From contig NZ_QZDT01000025.1 in the NCBI RefSeq assembly GCF_009917485.1, positions 1 through 64,000 of the forward strand: a stretch of DNA of 64,000 bases. Reading direction: 5' to 3'. Shown here piece after piece: positions 1 through 7,796 of this stretch. How positions within the stretch are numbered: the stretch's first letter is position 1; every line of letters starts with the position of its first letter. Source of the stretch: Parablautia muri (GTDB lineage Bacteria > Bacillota > Clostridia > Lachnospirales > Lachnospiraceae). The notes under the pieces are model-generated. The model did no database searches. It was not told the DNA's origin and saw only the letters and a program-made list of their open reading frames with translations. The position numbers and the translations under genes are program-made.

Positions 1-263
1 AATCTGAATGGCTTTTTCATAATAGTCGAGGGGAAAGATTAAACCAGACAACAATAAATAGAGTATTTAAGCTATGTTGTCCGAAAGGATATGATATCAC
101 TCCACATACATTAAGACATTTTTATGCAATCAATGCTGTATCAAGTGGGATATTCACTATTCCTGAGATTGCTAACCAGATGGGACATTCCAGCATTAAA
201 ACAACAATGCGGTATATGAATCCGAATTTGGAAGAAATAAGGCGGAAAGTTGAAATGCTTTAA
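1..263 (+). CDS. Tyrosine recombinase, C-terminal part (5' end outside window)
   Basis: Reading from base 3, the frame encodes the catalytic end of a phage-type integrase. It shows HTLRH (box II His and Arg), GHSSIKTTMRYM (the third catalytic His region followed by the nucleophile Tyr) and a short basic tail ending at TAA 261-263. The family cuts and rejoins DNA at attachment sites through a phosphotyrosine intermediate. The N-terminal arm-binding and core domains lie outside the window, so specificity cannot be judged. It differs from the complete integrase at the right end, so the element carries two recombinases, or this one belongs to a neighbouring element. Confidence 0.9.
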   Translation, partial: SEWLFHNSRGERLNQTTINRVFKLCCPKGYDITPHTLRHFYAINAVSSGIFTIPEIANQMGHSSIKTTMRYMNPNLEEIRRKVEML

Positions 264-342
264 TGTTTTAAGGATAATTTGCGGAAAAGTAGAGAAATAC
301 AAAAGTGTAAGTGAAAATTTAATATGATTGGAGGAATGAGTA

Positions 343-525
343 TTGAAGGAACTAATGGAAAATGAGGCATTTTGCACTGGCATGAATGTAGGAGTACATT
401 TATATCAGCAAAAAGTAATTACGGCGCATAAGTGTAGGAAGCCATTAGTAATAGGGGACAGTTTATATTATGTGCAGGATGGACGGGAACGTCTGCAAGA
501 GGTTTTAGAGGAAATATGTAAGTGA
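343..525 (+). CDS. Small hypothetical protein (60 aa)
   Basis: I do not recognise this protein. The start is TTG at 343, placed by a good Shine-Dalgarno GGAGG at 330-334 with about 8 bases of spacing; an ATG lies four codons further in. It is mixed in charge, with no membrane segment or cysteine motif. It is the first of seven short genes in a same-strand run after the recombinase and sits 16 bases before the next. The RBS and tight spacing support it being real. Confidence 0.6.
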   Translation: MKELMENEAFCTGMNVGVHLYQQKVITAHKCRKPLVIGDSLYYVQDGRERLQEVLEEICK

Positions 526-541
526 AGATGGAGGAATCGGC

Positions 542-754
542 ATGATGGGAAGAGGAAAACTGCCAATAGGATCAAAGAAGGAACCAGTTAAAAAAACAAT
601 CAGTAAGCAGGATAGAAAAGACTTAAAAATTCTGGCTGATGATTTTTGTATTCTGCATAGGAAAGATGTACAGGAGATTATTGAGACTTGTAAGAGTTAT
701 GCGGAAGGACAACAAAAGATTATGAGAGTGTACACGGCAGTATATTTACATTAG
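542..754 (+). CDS. Small basic hypothetical protein (70 aa)
   Basis: The start ATG follows GATGGAGGAATCGGC, a strong ribosome binding site; the ATG at 545 is an alternative. The N-terminal third is rich in Lys and Gly, and the rest looks helical. No family is recognised. It is co-directional with its neighbours and 31 bases from the Lar-like gene, so it is probably in the same transcript. Confidence 0.6.
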   Translation: MMGRGKLPIGSKKEPVKKTISKQDRKDLKILADDFCILHRKDVQEIIETCKSYAEGQQKIMRVYTAVYLH

Positions 755-785
755 CTGCGAACAGAATAGAAATGGGGTAAAAAGT

Positions 786-2087
786 ATGGTTATAGAGAAT
801 AAGCAATTATTAAACAGACTTTCTGATTTTCTGGAATTTAATTACAAAGATAAAGATAATTTCAGACAATTTTGTGATTTTATGTCGGACTTTAAAGAGA
901 GAAGTATTTCATTTGACGAATTATCTATGGCAATAAGTAATAGTTTTCAACCAGAAAGCGAAAGAGATGATATTATTGAACTGTCAATATTTACTCAAAA
1001 CAATAGATGTTATAAATATAGAGTAACCAAAGAAATCTATAAATATCTTTATAAATGTAAATGCCATTATTGGGATACATATGTTGTTACTAAAGATTTT
1101 TTAAATAAGGAATATTCTAAATGTAATAGTTTTTATGATTTTATATCTAATGAATACAAGACAATTTCATGTAGGAGTATGGATTATGAATCAGAATATA
1201 CAGGCGAGAGCCTTTCATTTTTTGAGAATATCAAAAAGAATCAAAATATCAAAAAATTTTGTAAAATGATTGATAACCTAAATGTAAATGATGTAAATAT
1301 GTTTGATGTTTTTGAAATGTATCATAGTGTATATAAGTGTCTATGGGGACGTGGTAAAAAATATCATATACAAAAGAGGGTTATATTTGACGCTGTTATA
1401 TCCTTTTTTAAATATTCAGAAGCCAAACGAAAACAAGTAAAATTTTTTGATTTTCTAATAGTGGATATTATGAAAAAGTATGTAATGGGGCATAAAAAGT
1501 TGGATGTTACTGAAATGTTTCCGCATGATGATTTGCTTCCATGTCCATTTTGTGGCAAAGAACCCCACATTTATATGAAAACATTCTGGTTTAATTTAAT
1601 TGTAACGATTGAATGTGACGATTGTTTTCATGTTATGAGTAAAGATGTGATTGAATCAAGCGGATTAAATCAGGAGGACAGGCTTTATATCAATTCATTT
1701 ACGGAAGTGATTGACGCACTTGTTGAAAAGTGGAATCACCGTATAAGGAATGATGATATGTGGCTTGATGATGATACTTTACCTGAAGAACTTCCAGAGT
1801 GTGAGCCTAATACATTTCCACAAATTACATATGCAAATGGCTTGAAATGTTGTCCGTTTTGTGGAGCAAAAGCAGGACTAATAAAACAAAATAGCGGAAC
1901 AAAAAGGGATGGGAAAAGAGATCCGGAGGGAATTAAAACTATAAAAGTTGTTTGTAGTAAACATTGTTTCTCTGCTTCACATTTTGGAACGCCTGAAAGA
2001 ATACCTGATAAACTGACTATTGAATATATGGCTTATAGGTGGAATAAGAGACATTATAGTGAGATTGGAAATAGAAATTCAGCATAA
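786..2087 (+). CDS. Protein with two Lar-type zinc ribbons (433 aa)
   Basis: The first 240 or so residues match nothing I recognise and are helical, basic and AT-rich in codon use. The C-terminal half carries two Lar-like (restriction alleviation) zinc ribbons: CPFCG from C253, ending with EKWNHR, and CCPFCG from C355, ending with YRWNKR. The pattern CPFCG, a second Cys pair and a closing WN is typical of Lar proteins in phages and plasmids; Lar of the Rac prophage modulates type I restriction. Most Lar proteins are about 60-100 residues, so a duplicated ribbon behind a large N-terminal domain is unusual. An anti-restriction or DNA-binding role is inference. Confidence 0.75.
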   Translation: MVIENKQLLNRLSDFLEFNYKDKDNFRQFCDFMSDFKERSISFDELSMAISNSFQPESERDDIIELSIFTQNNRCYKYRVTKEIYKYLYKCKCHYWDTYVVTKDFLNKEYSKCNSFYDFISNEYKTISCRSMDYESEYTGESLSFFENIKKNQNIKKFCKMIDNLNVNDVNMFDVFEMYHSVYKCLWGRGKKYHIQKRVIFDAVISFFKYSEAKRKQVKFFDFLIVDIMKKYVMGHKKLDVTEMFPHDDLLPCPFCGKEPHIYMKTFWFNLIVTIECDDCFHVMSKDVIESSGLNQEDRLYINSFTEVIDALVEKWNHRIRNDDMWLDDDTLPEELPECEPNTFPQITYANGLKCCPFCGAKAGLIKQNSGTKRDGKRDPEGIKTIKVVCSKHCFSASHFGTPERIPDKLTIEYMAYRWNKRHYSEIGNRNSA

Positions 2088-2102
2088 GGGAGGATTTGAT
2101 TA

Positions 2103-2288
2103 ATGGCAACGGATAGACAAACACCATGCTTATATTATGTATGCGCCGGACTATGTAAGAAGGGAAGAAAAGCGGATCATGCTCATTACTGCCAGCATTG
2201 TAATAAATATAAGCCGAGGGCAAGGGTAAGATATAAGAATCAGAAGAAAGAAAAGTTGGAGAAGATTCGGAAGGAAGAGAGGTATTGA
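2103..2288 (+). CDS. Small cysteine-rich zinc-finger-like protein (61 aa)
   Basis: Strong RBS (GGGAGGATT) and ATG start. The N-terminal half has a CxxxxC pair followed by HYCQHC, a likely treble-clef or ribbon zinc site; the C-terminal half is a highly basic Lys/Arg helix. Similar short Cys/His proteins with a basic tail are common in Clostridia mobile elements, but no function is known to me. It lies 15 bases after the Lar-like gene. Confidence 0.7.
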   Translation: MATDRQTPCLYYVCAGLCKKGRKADHAHYCQHCNKYKPRARVRYKNQKKEKLEKIRKEERY

Positions 2289-2292
2289 TAAT

Positions 2293-2550
2293 ATGAGTAT
2301 TGGAAAAAAAGATAAAAATGATAAAAGATATTACACTTTTGAAAACATTCCTAAAATCTATAAATTAGCAGAATTCTTTAAACATGGTTTCTGTATTGCC
2401 TTGGCTGTATGGATATGTGAATTTATTTTTATAGAATTTTACAATGGATCAGAGGTAATAAAGATATTTGTAACAATTGTTTTACTTGGTATTCATGAAT
2501 CTTTTGTGATTGGGAAAGTAGTTGTAGAAAGAAAGTTTGAACAGAAATAG
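2293..2550 (+). CDS. Small membrane protein, two predicted TM segments (85 aa)
   Basis: A basic N-terminus of about 30 residues precedes two hydrophobic segments at about 34-52 and 56-76, with a short charged tail. The GAGAGG element before the ATG supports the start. No family recognised. The two-helix topology is shared by holin-like and toxin-like small proteins, but there is no positive evidence for either role. Confidence 0.6.
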   Translation: MSIGKKDKNDKRYYTFENIPKIYKLAEFFKHGFCIALAVWICEFIFIEFYNGSEVIKIFVTIVLLGIHESFVIGKVVVERKFEQK

Positions 2551-2567
2551 AGAGAGGCATTAGAGTA

Positions 2568-2807
2568 ATGATGCAACAAGTTAATGCCCCATTAGATGGA
2601 TTCTGGGACAGGCTGGATGAAGAAATCCGTAGGCAGAATAAAAGTAAATTAGAGATAGCCAGGAAGTGCAGATTTAACAGGAAGACATTATATAGGCCTA
2701 AACAAAATAATCGTTACATACGTGTTGTCTATCTTGCAAGACTTTGTGTTGAACTAAAGGTCAGTGCTGATTACTTATTGTTTGGAGAAGAAAGGAGAAG
2801 CGTGTAA
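2568..2807 (+). CDS. Cro/CI-type HTH protein (79 aa)
   Basis: It starts at ATG 2568 or 2571 after AGAGAGG. The sequence reads as a compact helix-turn-helix of the XRE class: FWDRLDEEIRRQNKS, then AKKCRF-like recognition residues, and the closing ADYLLFGEE typical of small Clostridia Cro proteins. It resembles the next gene throughout, so the pair is a tandem duplication. Probably a DNA-binding regulator of the element; no target is identified. Confidence 0.75.
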   Translation: MMQQVNAPLDGFWDRLDEEIRRQNKSKLEIARKCRFNRKTLYRPKQNNRYIRVVYLARLCVELKVSADYLLFGEERRSV

Positions 2808-2809
2808 AT

Positions 2810-3022
2810 ATGGCAATGCCAAGTCATTTATGGGTAAATGGATTATGGGAAAGGATTAATGATGAAATCTGGAAACAGAATAAAACAAAAGCAGGAATAG
2901 CGGAGAGATGCGGATTTGAAAGAAAATTATTAAACGGAGATTGTAATATTTCCCTTACTAACTTAGCAAAACTTTGTAAGGAACTGAATGTAAGTGCAGA
3001 CTATTTATTGTTTGGAAAATAA
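2810..3022 (+). CDS. Cro/CI-type HTH protein, paralogue of the preceding gene (70 aa)
   Basis: ATG two bases after the previous stop, indicating translational coupling. LWERINDEIWKQNKTKAGIAERCGF and the ending LSADYLLFGK-like segment match the upstream paralogue. As with other single-domain XRE proteins, DNA binding as a dimer is expected. The two may act as separate or heteromeric regulators; this is inference from family and arrangement. Confidence 0.75.
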   Translation: MAMPSHLWVNGLWERINDEIWKQNKTKAGIAERCGFERKLLNGDCNISLTNLAKLCKELNVSADYLLFGK

Positions 3023-3043
3023 GTAGATGGAGGAAAAGGTATT

Positions 3044-3232
3044 ATGAGTATTGTTAATATAGAAGAAATCAGAAAGAGCAGCCAGCTAAAGAAAGAGAAG
3101 TGCAATGAAGCCAAAGCAGCAATGAGGGATATATTATCAGAAGAACAGTTGGAGAGGTTTGATAAGACTTTTGATGATATTGTGGGGAAAGTATTTAAAG
3201 GGGTCATGCTGAAGGAAAAGAAAGGGGATTAA
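3044..3232 (+). CDS. Small hypothetical protein (62 aa)
   Basis: ATG after GATGGAGGAAAAGG. It is charged and helical with EEIRKSSQ near the start and a second helix ending in KEKKGD; no cysteines or membrane segments. No family recognised. It is the last gene of the left run, followed within 40 bases by a terminator. Confidence 0.55.
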   Translation: MSIVNIEEIRKSSQLKKEKCNEAKAAMRDILSEEQLERFDKTFDDIVGKVFKGVMLKEKKGD

Positions 3233-3266
3233 TAAGGATTTAATATAGGATTAATGAACAATTTGG

Positions 3267-3307
3267 AAAGCTGTATTCAGAAATGGATATGGCTTTTTCT
3301 TTTTTTG
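3267..3307 (+). terminator. Rho-independent terminator of the left small-gene operon
   Basis: A 12-bp stem (AAAGCTGTATTC with GGATATGGCTTT, including G-T pairs) and a 6-base loop are followed by TTTTCTTTTTTT. It ends the run of genes from 343 to 3232. Confidence 0.75.
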
Positions 3308-3766
3308 TGTGGGATTGTAGGGTGAAAAAAGTTCGGCTGAATATTCGGGAGAATAGGGAAAGAAAAAATTCTGGATATAAAACATACTATTTTAGTGGGA
3401 ATTGAAAGGGAAAATTGAGATATGCTGTTTGAGAATGATAAATATATAAATATGCTTAAAAAGTATAGTTCGGTGCGGTGAGGTTTATTTTGGGTATGGG
3501 ATGTGGAAATGCTTTGTTTTTCAAGGGATTTTGGGATTTGGATTGGAGTTGGAATGTGGATATTTATGGGAAATAGGATTGAATTTTTGAATTTATGATA
3601 GATATTCGAGATTATGTTGAAAAATAGGGTGGATGTGGGGATTTTTAATGGTGGGATTTTGGTGGAGATGGAATGTGGAGAAGTGTGAAAAGTATTGAAT
3701 TATTGGGGGAATTTAGGGATATTGTTAAAGTTTTGTCAGTGTTCGGAAAGATTATGAAATAATAGT
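3308..3766. other. Non-coding C-depleted tract
   Basis: No gene, RBS-linked ORF or long hairpin is visible. On the + strand the stretch is almost free of C and consists of G, T and A, with repeated GGGATTT, TGGAATGTGG and GGATTTGG-like words. Similar short tracts occur at about 14285-14340 and 16265-16560. Meaning unknown. Confidence 0.5.
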
Positions 3767-3796
3767 TTGACAATCAAAGCATTTATTTTATATAGT
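3767..3796 (+). promoter_or_regulatory. Probable sigma-A promoter of the AbiH gene
   Basis: TTGACA at 3767-3772, an 18-base spacer and TATAGT at 3791-3796, about 70 bases before the AbiH start. Since the preceding operon is terminated at 3307, AbiH appears to be its own transcription unit. Confidence 0.65.
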
Positions 3797-3865
3797 ATAG
3801 TTGATTCTAAAAATATATAATGCTAAGATTATTTTAAATATTTAAACTAAAGAGGACTAATGTAT

Positions 3866-5161
3866 ATGAACATATTAGTAATTGGAAATGGATTTGATCT
3901 TGCACATGGATTGCCTACAGGCTATATAGATTTTTTAAAATGGACAGTAGGACAGTATAAATTTTTTTATTTTTTAAAAAAGCAAGATGCACAAATAACG
4001 AAGCCAATAAATAATATATCTTTAAAAGTACCAGAAAAAGTAAATGGAATTGAAATTTCTCAACGTGTAGAACATCAAGAAGAAGTTTGGAAGTATATTA
4101 ATAATAATGTTTGGATTGAATATTTTTTACCCATATATGCGGATAGAAAAAAGAATGGTAAAGACGGATGGATAGATTTTGAAAGTGAAATCTCAGAAGT
4201 TATTCAATCATTAGATGATGATATGCATGGATTAAGTCAGATATATAATATAGAAGATATTGTGAATGATTTATCAAATGATTTTCTTAGAGAGATGTAT
4301 TCTGATTATATTGACGCAGTACAGCCAATTAATCCAGTGGATAATGGTTTTTCAGAAGGGATTTCATTTAAAGAAATTAGAGATAAATTGTTAAAAGATT
4401 TAAACCGATTGATAAGAGCATTTGAGATTTATTTAACGGAATATGTAGAAAAAATTGATATTGAGATTATTTCTCAAGATATAGAAGAAATAGCTGCAAC
4501 TATATATGATGATTGTGGACAAAAAGGTATTTTGTTTAGTAAAGTAATTAGTTTTAATTATACCAATATATACGAGCAGATTTATTTACGCAAGCATGAT
4601 ATTGATTGTAACGATTATGTAGATTACATTCATGGGAAAGCTAATGCTAATAACACAATAGATACAAATAATATGGTGCTTGGAATAGATGAATATTTGG
4701 GAAAGAAAAAACGAAATAAGTATGTGGAGTTTATTGCTTTCAAGAAATTTTATCAGAGGATACACAAAGAGACTGGTTGTAAATATAAGGAATGGACAGA
4801 TACTATTAAAGGAGATTTTGCGGATTATCAAATTGAATTAGAGAAAAGTAAAACAGAAAAAAACATAGTGAATTTAAAAGCAACAGTTAATAAATTAAAG
4901 AAGCAATATTTGAATAAGCATAATGTATATTTTTTCGGTCATTCCTTAGATGTTACAGATAAAGATATTTTGAGAGACTTGATTTTAAATGATAACGTCC
5001 ATACAACGATTTTTTACCATGATAAAGATACAATGGGAAAACAGATTGCAAATTTGGTTAAAATAATCGGACAAGATGAGTTGATCAAAAGGACAGGAGG
5101 AAAAGACAAACTGATTGAATTTAAACCGCAAAAACCTATGATAGAAAGAAAAGTAGAATAA
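3866..5161 (+). CDS. AbiH-family abortive infection protein (431 aa)
   Basis: The N-terminus, MNILVIGNGFDLAHGLPTGY, is the signature of the AbiH family: a hydrophobic strand followed by a glycine-rich nucleotide-binding-like turn. Length fits the family. A C-terminal segment, VYFFGHSLDVTDKDIL, is also typical. AbiH of Lactococcus gives abortive phage resistance, but its biochemical activity is not established. I prefer ATG 3866 to ATG 3860 because the AGAGGA site is well spaced only for the former. The gene is AT-rich, monocistronic, with its own promoter and terminators, as expected for cargo defence. No partner gene is adjacent. Confidence 0.85.
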   Translation: MNILVIGNGFDLAHGLPTGYIDFLKWTVGQYKFFYFLKKQDAQITKPINNISLKVPEKVNGIEISQRVEHQEEVWKYINNNVWIEYFLPIYADRKKNGKDGWIDFESEISEVIQSLDDDMHGLSQIYNIEDIVNDLSNDFLREMYSDYIDAVQPINPVDNGFSEGISFKEIRDKLLKDLNRLIRAFEIYLTEYVEKIDIEIISQDIEEIAATIYDDCGQKGILFSKVISFNYTNIYEQIYLRKHDIDCNDYVDYIHGKANANNTIDTNNMVLGIDEYLGKKKRNKYVEFIAFKKFYQRIHKETGCKYKEWTDTIKGDFADYQIELEKSKTEKNIVNLKATVNKLKKQYLNKHNVYFFGHSLDVTDKDILRDLILNDNVHTTIFYHDKDTMGKQIANLVKIIGQDELIKRTGGKDKLIEFKPQKPMIERKVE

Positions 5162-5342
5162 ATGTAGTGTGACCAAACACAACGAAAATAAGCCATTTTT
5201 TCACCCTCATATGTGCTAAAAACATTGAAAAATAGGTATTTCTTGATATGGACCATATGGGAAGTATTGATTTTACTGGATTCTTTGCAAAAATCATACT
5301 GAAAATACGCTATTTACAATAATCAAGTAACCATATAAATAA

Positions 5343-5375
5343 AAGCCAGCCTGATAAACGGACTGGCTTATTTTA
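5343..5375 (+). terminator. Terminator after the AbiH gene
   Basis: AAGCCAG and CTGGCTT form a 7-bp stem around a 13-base loop, followed by a short A/T tract. A second hairpin (GGGATTT with AAAATCCC) lies at 5403-5424. Confidence 0.6.
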
Positions 5376-5452
5376 CGCCATAAATCCACAGGACTTGAAA
5401 ACGGGATTTCATGGTAAAATCCCAATTTTATAGCAACAAAATAAATCAAGAT

Positions 5453-5500
5453 AAAACTACCTGCATGCAGAGAATATCTGTATAAGGGTAGTTTTTTATA
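5453..5500 (+). terminator. Terminator hairpin
   Basis: AAAACTACC at 5453-5461 pairs with GGTAGTTTT at 5487-5495 and a T-run follows. It insulates the next transcription unit from the AbiH gene. The symmetric A/T flanks mean it may work in both directions. Confidence 0.7.
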
Positions 5501-5587
5501 TGTCCGGTTTATTGTACTTCTTAGCTGGTATTATATCTTTTACAAAGATAAAAATTAAATAGTGGTAAAAATCGGAACATAAAATAC

Positions 5588-5638
5588 AAACAAATGTTCG
5601 AAAATGCTATTGACATGCACAAACATATGTTCTATACT
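5588..5638 (+). promoter_or_regulatory. Consensus promoter with two LexA-like boxes (tubRZ-side leader)
   Basis: TTGACA (5610-5615), a 17-base spacer and TATACT (5633-5638) make a near-perfect sigma-A promoter. The spacer contains AAACATATGTTC (5621-5632) and a second site, AAACAAATGTTC, lies at 5588-5599. Both match the Firmicute LexA core GAAC-N4-GTTC with one change, G to A, at the first base. The spacer site would block RNA polymerase when bound, so SOS control is likely by inference. The -35 region TTGACATGC is identical to that of the promoter at 16088. Confidence 0.75.
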
Positions 5639-5644
5639 TATCAT

Positions 5645-6046
5645 CAGTAACACAAGAAAACCTATCAAATTATCCTCAAACGGTGCTGGCAACACCTTGA
5701 ATAACTGACAGGCTTTCTCATACATACACACACAAATTCAAATGCCGAAACGGCTAAGAATTTGAAACGCAGAATGCGCTTGAAATTATTAAATCATATT
5801 CTTTGTTCTTTTTCAAGCGTTTCGCTGTGTTTCCCATTAGTAATTATTAGTATTTTGGATGTGCTTTTAGAGAATCATGTAATTGTATAGAGATATTTTG
5901 ATGGACTTTATTATTTCTAAATGTAGAAAGAGATTATAAGGATCTTCTTTTTTGCTATGGAAAAGTTCATCAATGCAATGTTATTTGTTGTTTTCAGAGA
6001 AAGTGACATGGATTTTGGAGAAGTAGATAGTGGGAGGTGTGTTTTA
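5645..6046 (+). other. Long structured 5' leader before the tubRZ region
   Basis: About 400 bases without a convincing gene follow the promoter. Hairpins visible: GGTG-CTGGCAA-CACC at 5682-5696, extended by TCAA/TTGA across a bulge; GCCG/CGGC nested within AAATTC/GAATTT near 5735-5765; and CGCTTGAAA pairing with TTTCAAGCG-like sequence near 5777-5822. The word ATACATACACACACAAATTCAAA (split here as ATACATACA and CACACAAATTCAAA) recurs, slightly changed, in the leader at 16230. The CTGG in the hairpin loop fits the YUNR U-turn motif known from antisense-RNA target loops. A regulatory leader or a target of a small RNA is inference. Confidence 0.55.
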
Positions 6047-6193
6047 TTGAGTAAGAAGAGTTGGAAACGTAAAGAGTGTGACGGTTGTAAATCTTACAAT
6101 CCAGAGTGTCGGATGAGTGTTTGTAGCATCTATCCGTACCAAAAGCAAAGGGAAACAGAAGTAAAAGAGAAAGAAGTACATGATACAGGCTAA
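6047..6193 (+). CDS. Small four-cysteine protein (48 aa)
   Basis: A TTG start at 6047 is fixed by GGGAGGTG at 6031-6038; the longer frame to 5957 has no ribosome site. The product has CDGC, then C...C spacing within about 20 residues, which suggests a small zinc knuckle, followed by a charged tail. It lies just upstream of the first iteron block and may be transcribed from the 5610 promoter with tubRZ. No family recognised. Confidence 0.6.
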   Translation: MSKKSWKRKECDGCKSYNPECRMSVCSIYPYQKQRETEVKEKEVHDTG

Positions 6194-6222
6194 AAGCTAA
6201 TTATTTTTTAGGTTTTAAGAGA

Positions 6223-6288
6223 AACGTCAGATATATCTTAATGAAATGTCCTGACAATGCCAAGATAATATAAAGATAATGTCAATGA
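6223..6288 (+). repeat. 11-bp iterons upstream of tubR (candidate tubC centromere)
   Basis: Six consecutive 11-bp units, in phase: 6223 AACGTCAGATA, 6234 TATCTTAATGA, 6245 AATGTCCTGAC, 6256 AATGCCAAGAT, 6267 AATATAAAGAT, 6278 AATGTCAATGA. Consensus is close to AATGTCAAGAT. One unit per helical turn is what an array-binding partition protein would use. The block lies directly before tubR, where tubC iterons sit in known TubRZ plasmids and phages. Confidence 0.75.
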
Positions 6289-6302
6289 AAGGTGTGATAT
6301 AT

Positions 6303-6608
6303 GTGTATGAAATGAAACGTAGAAAAGGCAATGGATATGTGACACAAACATATGAATTAAACCGCTTGGATTACATAATTTTAGATACGTTATATGATGG
6401 CGGTTTTAAAGATTATTACCATGCAATAACTATTGCGGAAATGTTGGAATTAAATAATGGTGCTCTTAAAAGAATGACAGTGTATAAGAAGTTACAAAAG
6501 TTAGTAAAAGCAGAGTATATCGGTAAAGGAATCATTGATGACCATAGTGATACTTATTATTTGCTCGAAAAAGGAATAAAAACAGTTGAAGGAGGACGAG
6601 AAGCATGA
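6303..6608 (+). CDS. tubR: TubR-like winged-helix DNA-binding protein (101 aa)
   Basis: The protein reads as a single winged helix-turn-helix: ITIAEMLE (first helix), MTVYKKLQKLVKAEYI (recognition helix region) and a beta-wing with YYLLEKG. Its position, immediately upstream of and overlapping tubZ by ATGA, is the TubR position in type III partition systems, where TubR binds centromere iterons and recruits TubZ filaments. I choose GTG 6303, which has AAAGGTG eight bases upstream; the ATG at 6279 would begin inside the iterons and has no ribosome site. ATG 6312 is a second possibility. Sequence identity to known TubR is not something I can test here. Confidence 0.7.
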   Translation: MYEMKRRKGNGYVTQTYELNRLDYIILDTLYDGGFKDYYHAITIAEMLELNNGALKRMTVYKKLQKLVKAEYIGKGIIDDHSDTYYLLEKGIKTVEGGREA

Positions 6609-7669
6609 GTTTAAAGAGTGATGTAATGTTTTTGGGGTTAGGGAATTGTGGATGTAAACAGGCGAAAGTGTTCTATGAAATGGGATATAAAGCTATGTTT
6701 GCGAATGGAAGCGAGCAGGATTTAAAAATATTGGGTGATGTTCCTAATATTTATCGATTAAAAAATTTTGATGGATTTGGTGGACATAGGGAGCGAGCAT
6801 TGGATTGTCTTGCGGAAAATGAAGAATTTGTAGAAGCGTTACAAGGTATAAAAGAAAAAATCGTATTTGTGCTTCATTCAACAGGTGGCTCAACTGGATC
6901 AGGAATTGCACCATACGGCGAAGAAGTATTGACAGAAAATAAAGATGAAGATGGCAATACAGAAAAGATAGTATGTCCAGTTCCTACACTTCCATCTTTT
7001 GATGAACCGATTGGAAAAAAGAGAAGTGCATATAAGGCTATGTTGGATATACAAGAAATGAAGGATTTATTGGGTGCAACTTTCTTCATCAATAACAACG
7101 CTGCTAAAGATTATGACCGTATCAATAGTAATTTTGCAAAAATGTTAGACAGTTTTCTCACCAATGCTTCATATGGAAAGCTGAATAACTTTGATGAATC
7201 AGAGAAAATCGAAATGTTACGGCAATCAGGGGCAACGGTTTTAGGACTGTTTGGGAAAGAACATGATAAGGCTTTCATGTTGGAGCGATTGACAAAAAAT
7301 GGTATCTTTGCACCAATAGAGATCAACAAAATTTGTGGTGACATTGCAGTTGTTCATAGTGGCTCGGATAGTTCTGATATAACTGTAGAGGATGTTATAA
7401 CTGAATTTGGAAAGCCATTTAATATCTTTGAAGGGTATAACAACGGAAACTCTACGCTGATATGTGTAAACGGTCTTGATTATCCAGTGACACATATTAA
7501 ACAGTTGGGAGAACTGGCACAACAGGCTTTTAATGAACGCAACAGGAATAGAAAGAGTGCTGAAAAGTTATCTGATTTGGATTTTATGGAAGAAAAAGCA
7601 CCAAAGGTAACGCCTGAAAAGAAAACTTCTTCAAAATTAGACTTATTGCGTATGCGTATGAAGAAATGA
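6605..7669 (+). CDS. tubZ: TubZ/FtsZ-like tubulin GTPase (354 aa)
   Basis: The N-terminus, MFLGLGNCGCKQA, is the first nucleotide loop, and GGSTGSG at residues 94-100 is the tubulin/FtsZ signature GGGTGSG with Ser for the third Gly. NNFDESE near residue 197 may be the T7 catalytic loop. The ending, rich in Lys, Arg and Met (about 330-354), resembles the basic tail by which TubZ binds TubR. The length fits TubZ and phage tubulins rather than a cell-division FtsZ. The expected role is a treadmilling cytoskeletal filament that segregates an extrachromosomal form of the element. Iterons lie on both sides of the tubRZ pair. Confidence 0.88.
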   Translation: MSLKSDVMFLGLGNCGCKQAKVFYEMGYKAMFANGSEQDLKILGDVPNIYRLKNFDGFGGHRERALDCLAENEEFVEALQGIKEKIVFVLHSTGGSTGSGIAPYGEEVLTENKDEDGNTEKIVCPVPTLPSFDEPIGKKRSAYKAMLDIQEMKDLLGATFFINNNAAKDYDRINSNFAKMLDSFLTNASYGKLNNFDESEKIEMLRQSGATVLGLFGKEHDKAFMLERLTKNGIFAPIEINKICGDIAVVHSGSDSSDITVEDVITEFGKPFNIFEGYNNGNSTLICVNGLDYPVTHIKQLGELAQQAFNERNRNRKSAEKLSDLDFMEEKAPKVTPEKKTSSKLDLLRMRMKK

Positions 7670-7741
7670 CAAGTAAACGTCAGGGAAATGTCAAAGCAAT
7701 ATCAAAGTAATGTCTATGAGATGTATATGCAATTTCAAGTA
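7665..7741 (+). repeat. 11-bp iterons downstream of tubZ (second candidate centromere)
   Basis: Seven in-phase 11-bp units begin over the tubZ stop: 7665 AATGACAAGTA, 7676 AACGTCAGGGA, 7687 AATGTCAAAGC, 7698 AATATCAAAGT, 7709 AATGTCTATGA, 7720 GATGTATATGC, 7731 AATTTCAAGTA. The consensus AATGTCAAAGT is the same as that of the upstream block, in the same orientation. Flanking iteron arrays on both sides of a tubRZ operon would let TubR bridge or loop the locus. Confidence 0.75.
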
Positions 7742-7796
7742 TATATGGGTGGGATGTAAATATCCTGCCCAATAAATAAAATGATTTTGGAGGTAA

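Noticed and set aside
6279-6302. Upstream ATG start for the TubR-like gene
   Set aside because: It lies in the last iteron without a ribosome site; GTG 6303 has AAAGGTG at the right distance.
6223-7741. Iterons as a CRISPR array
   Set aside because: Units are contiguous 11-mers without spacers, so they are iterons.
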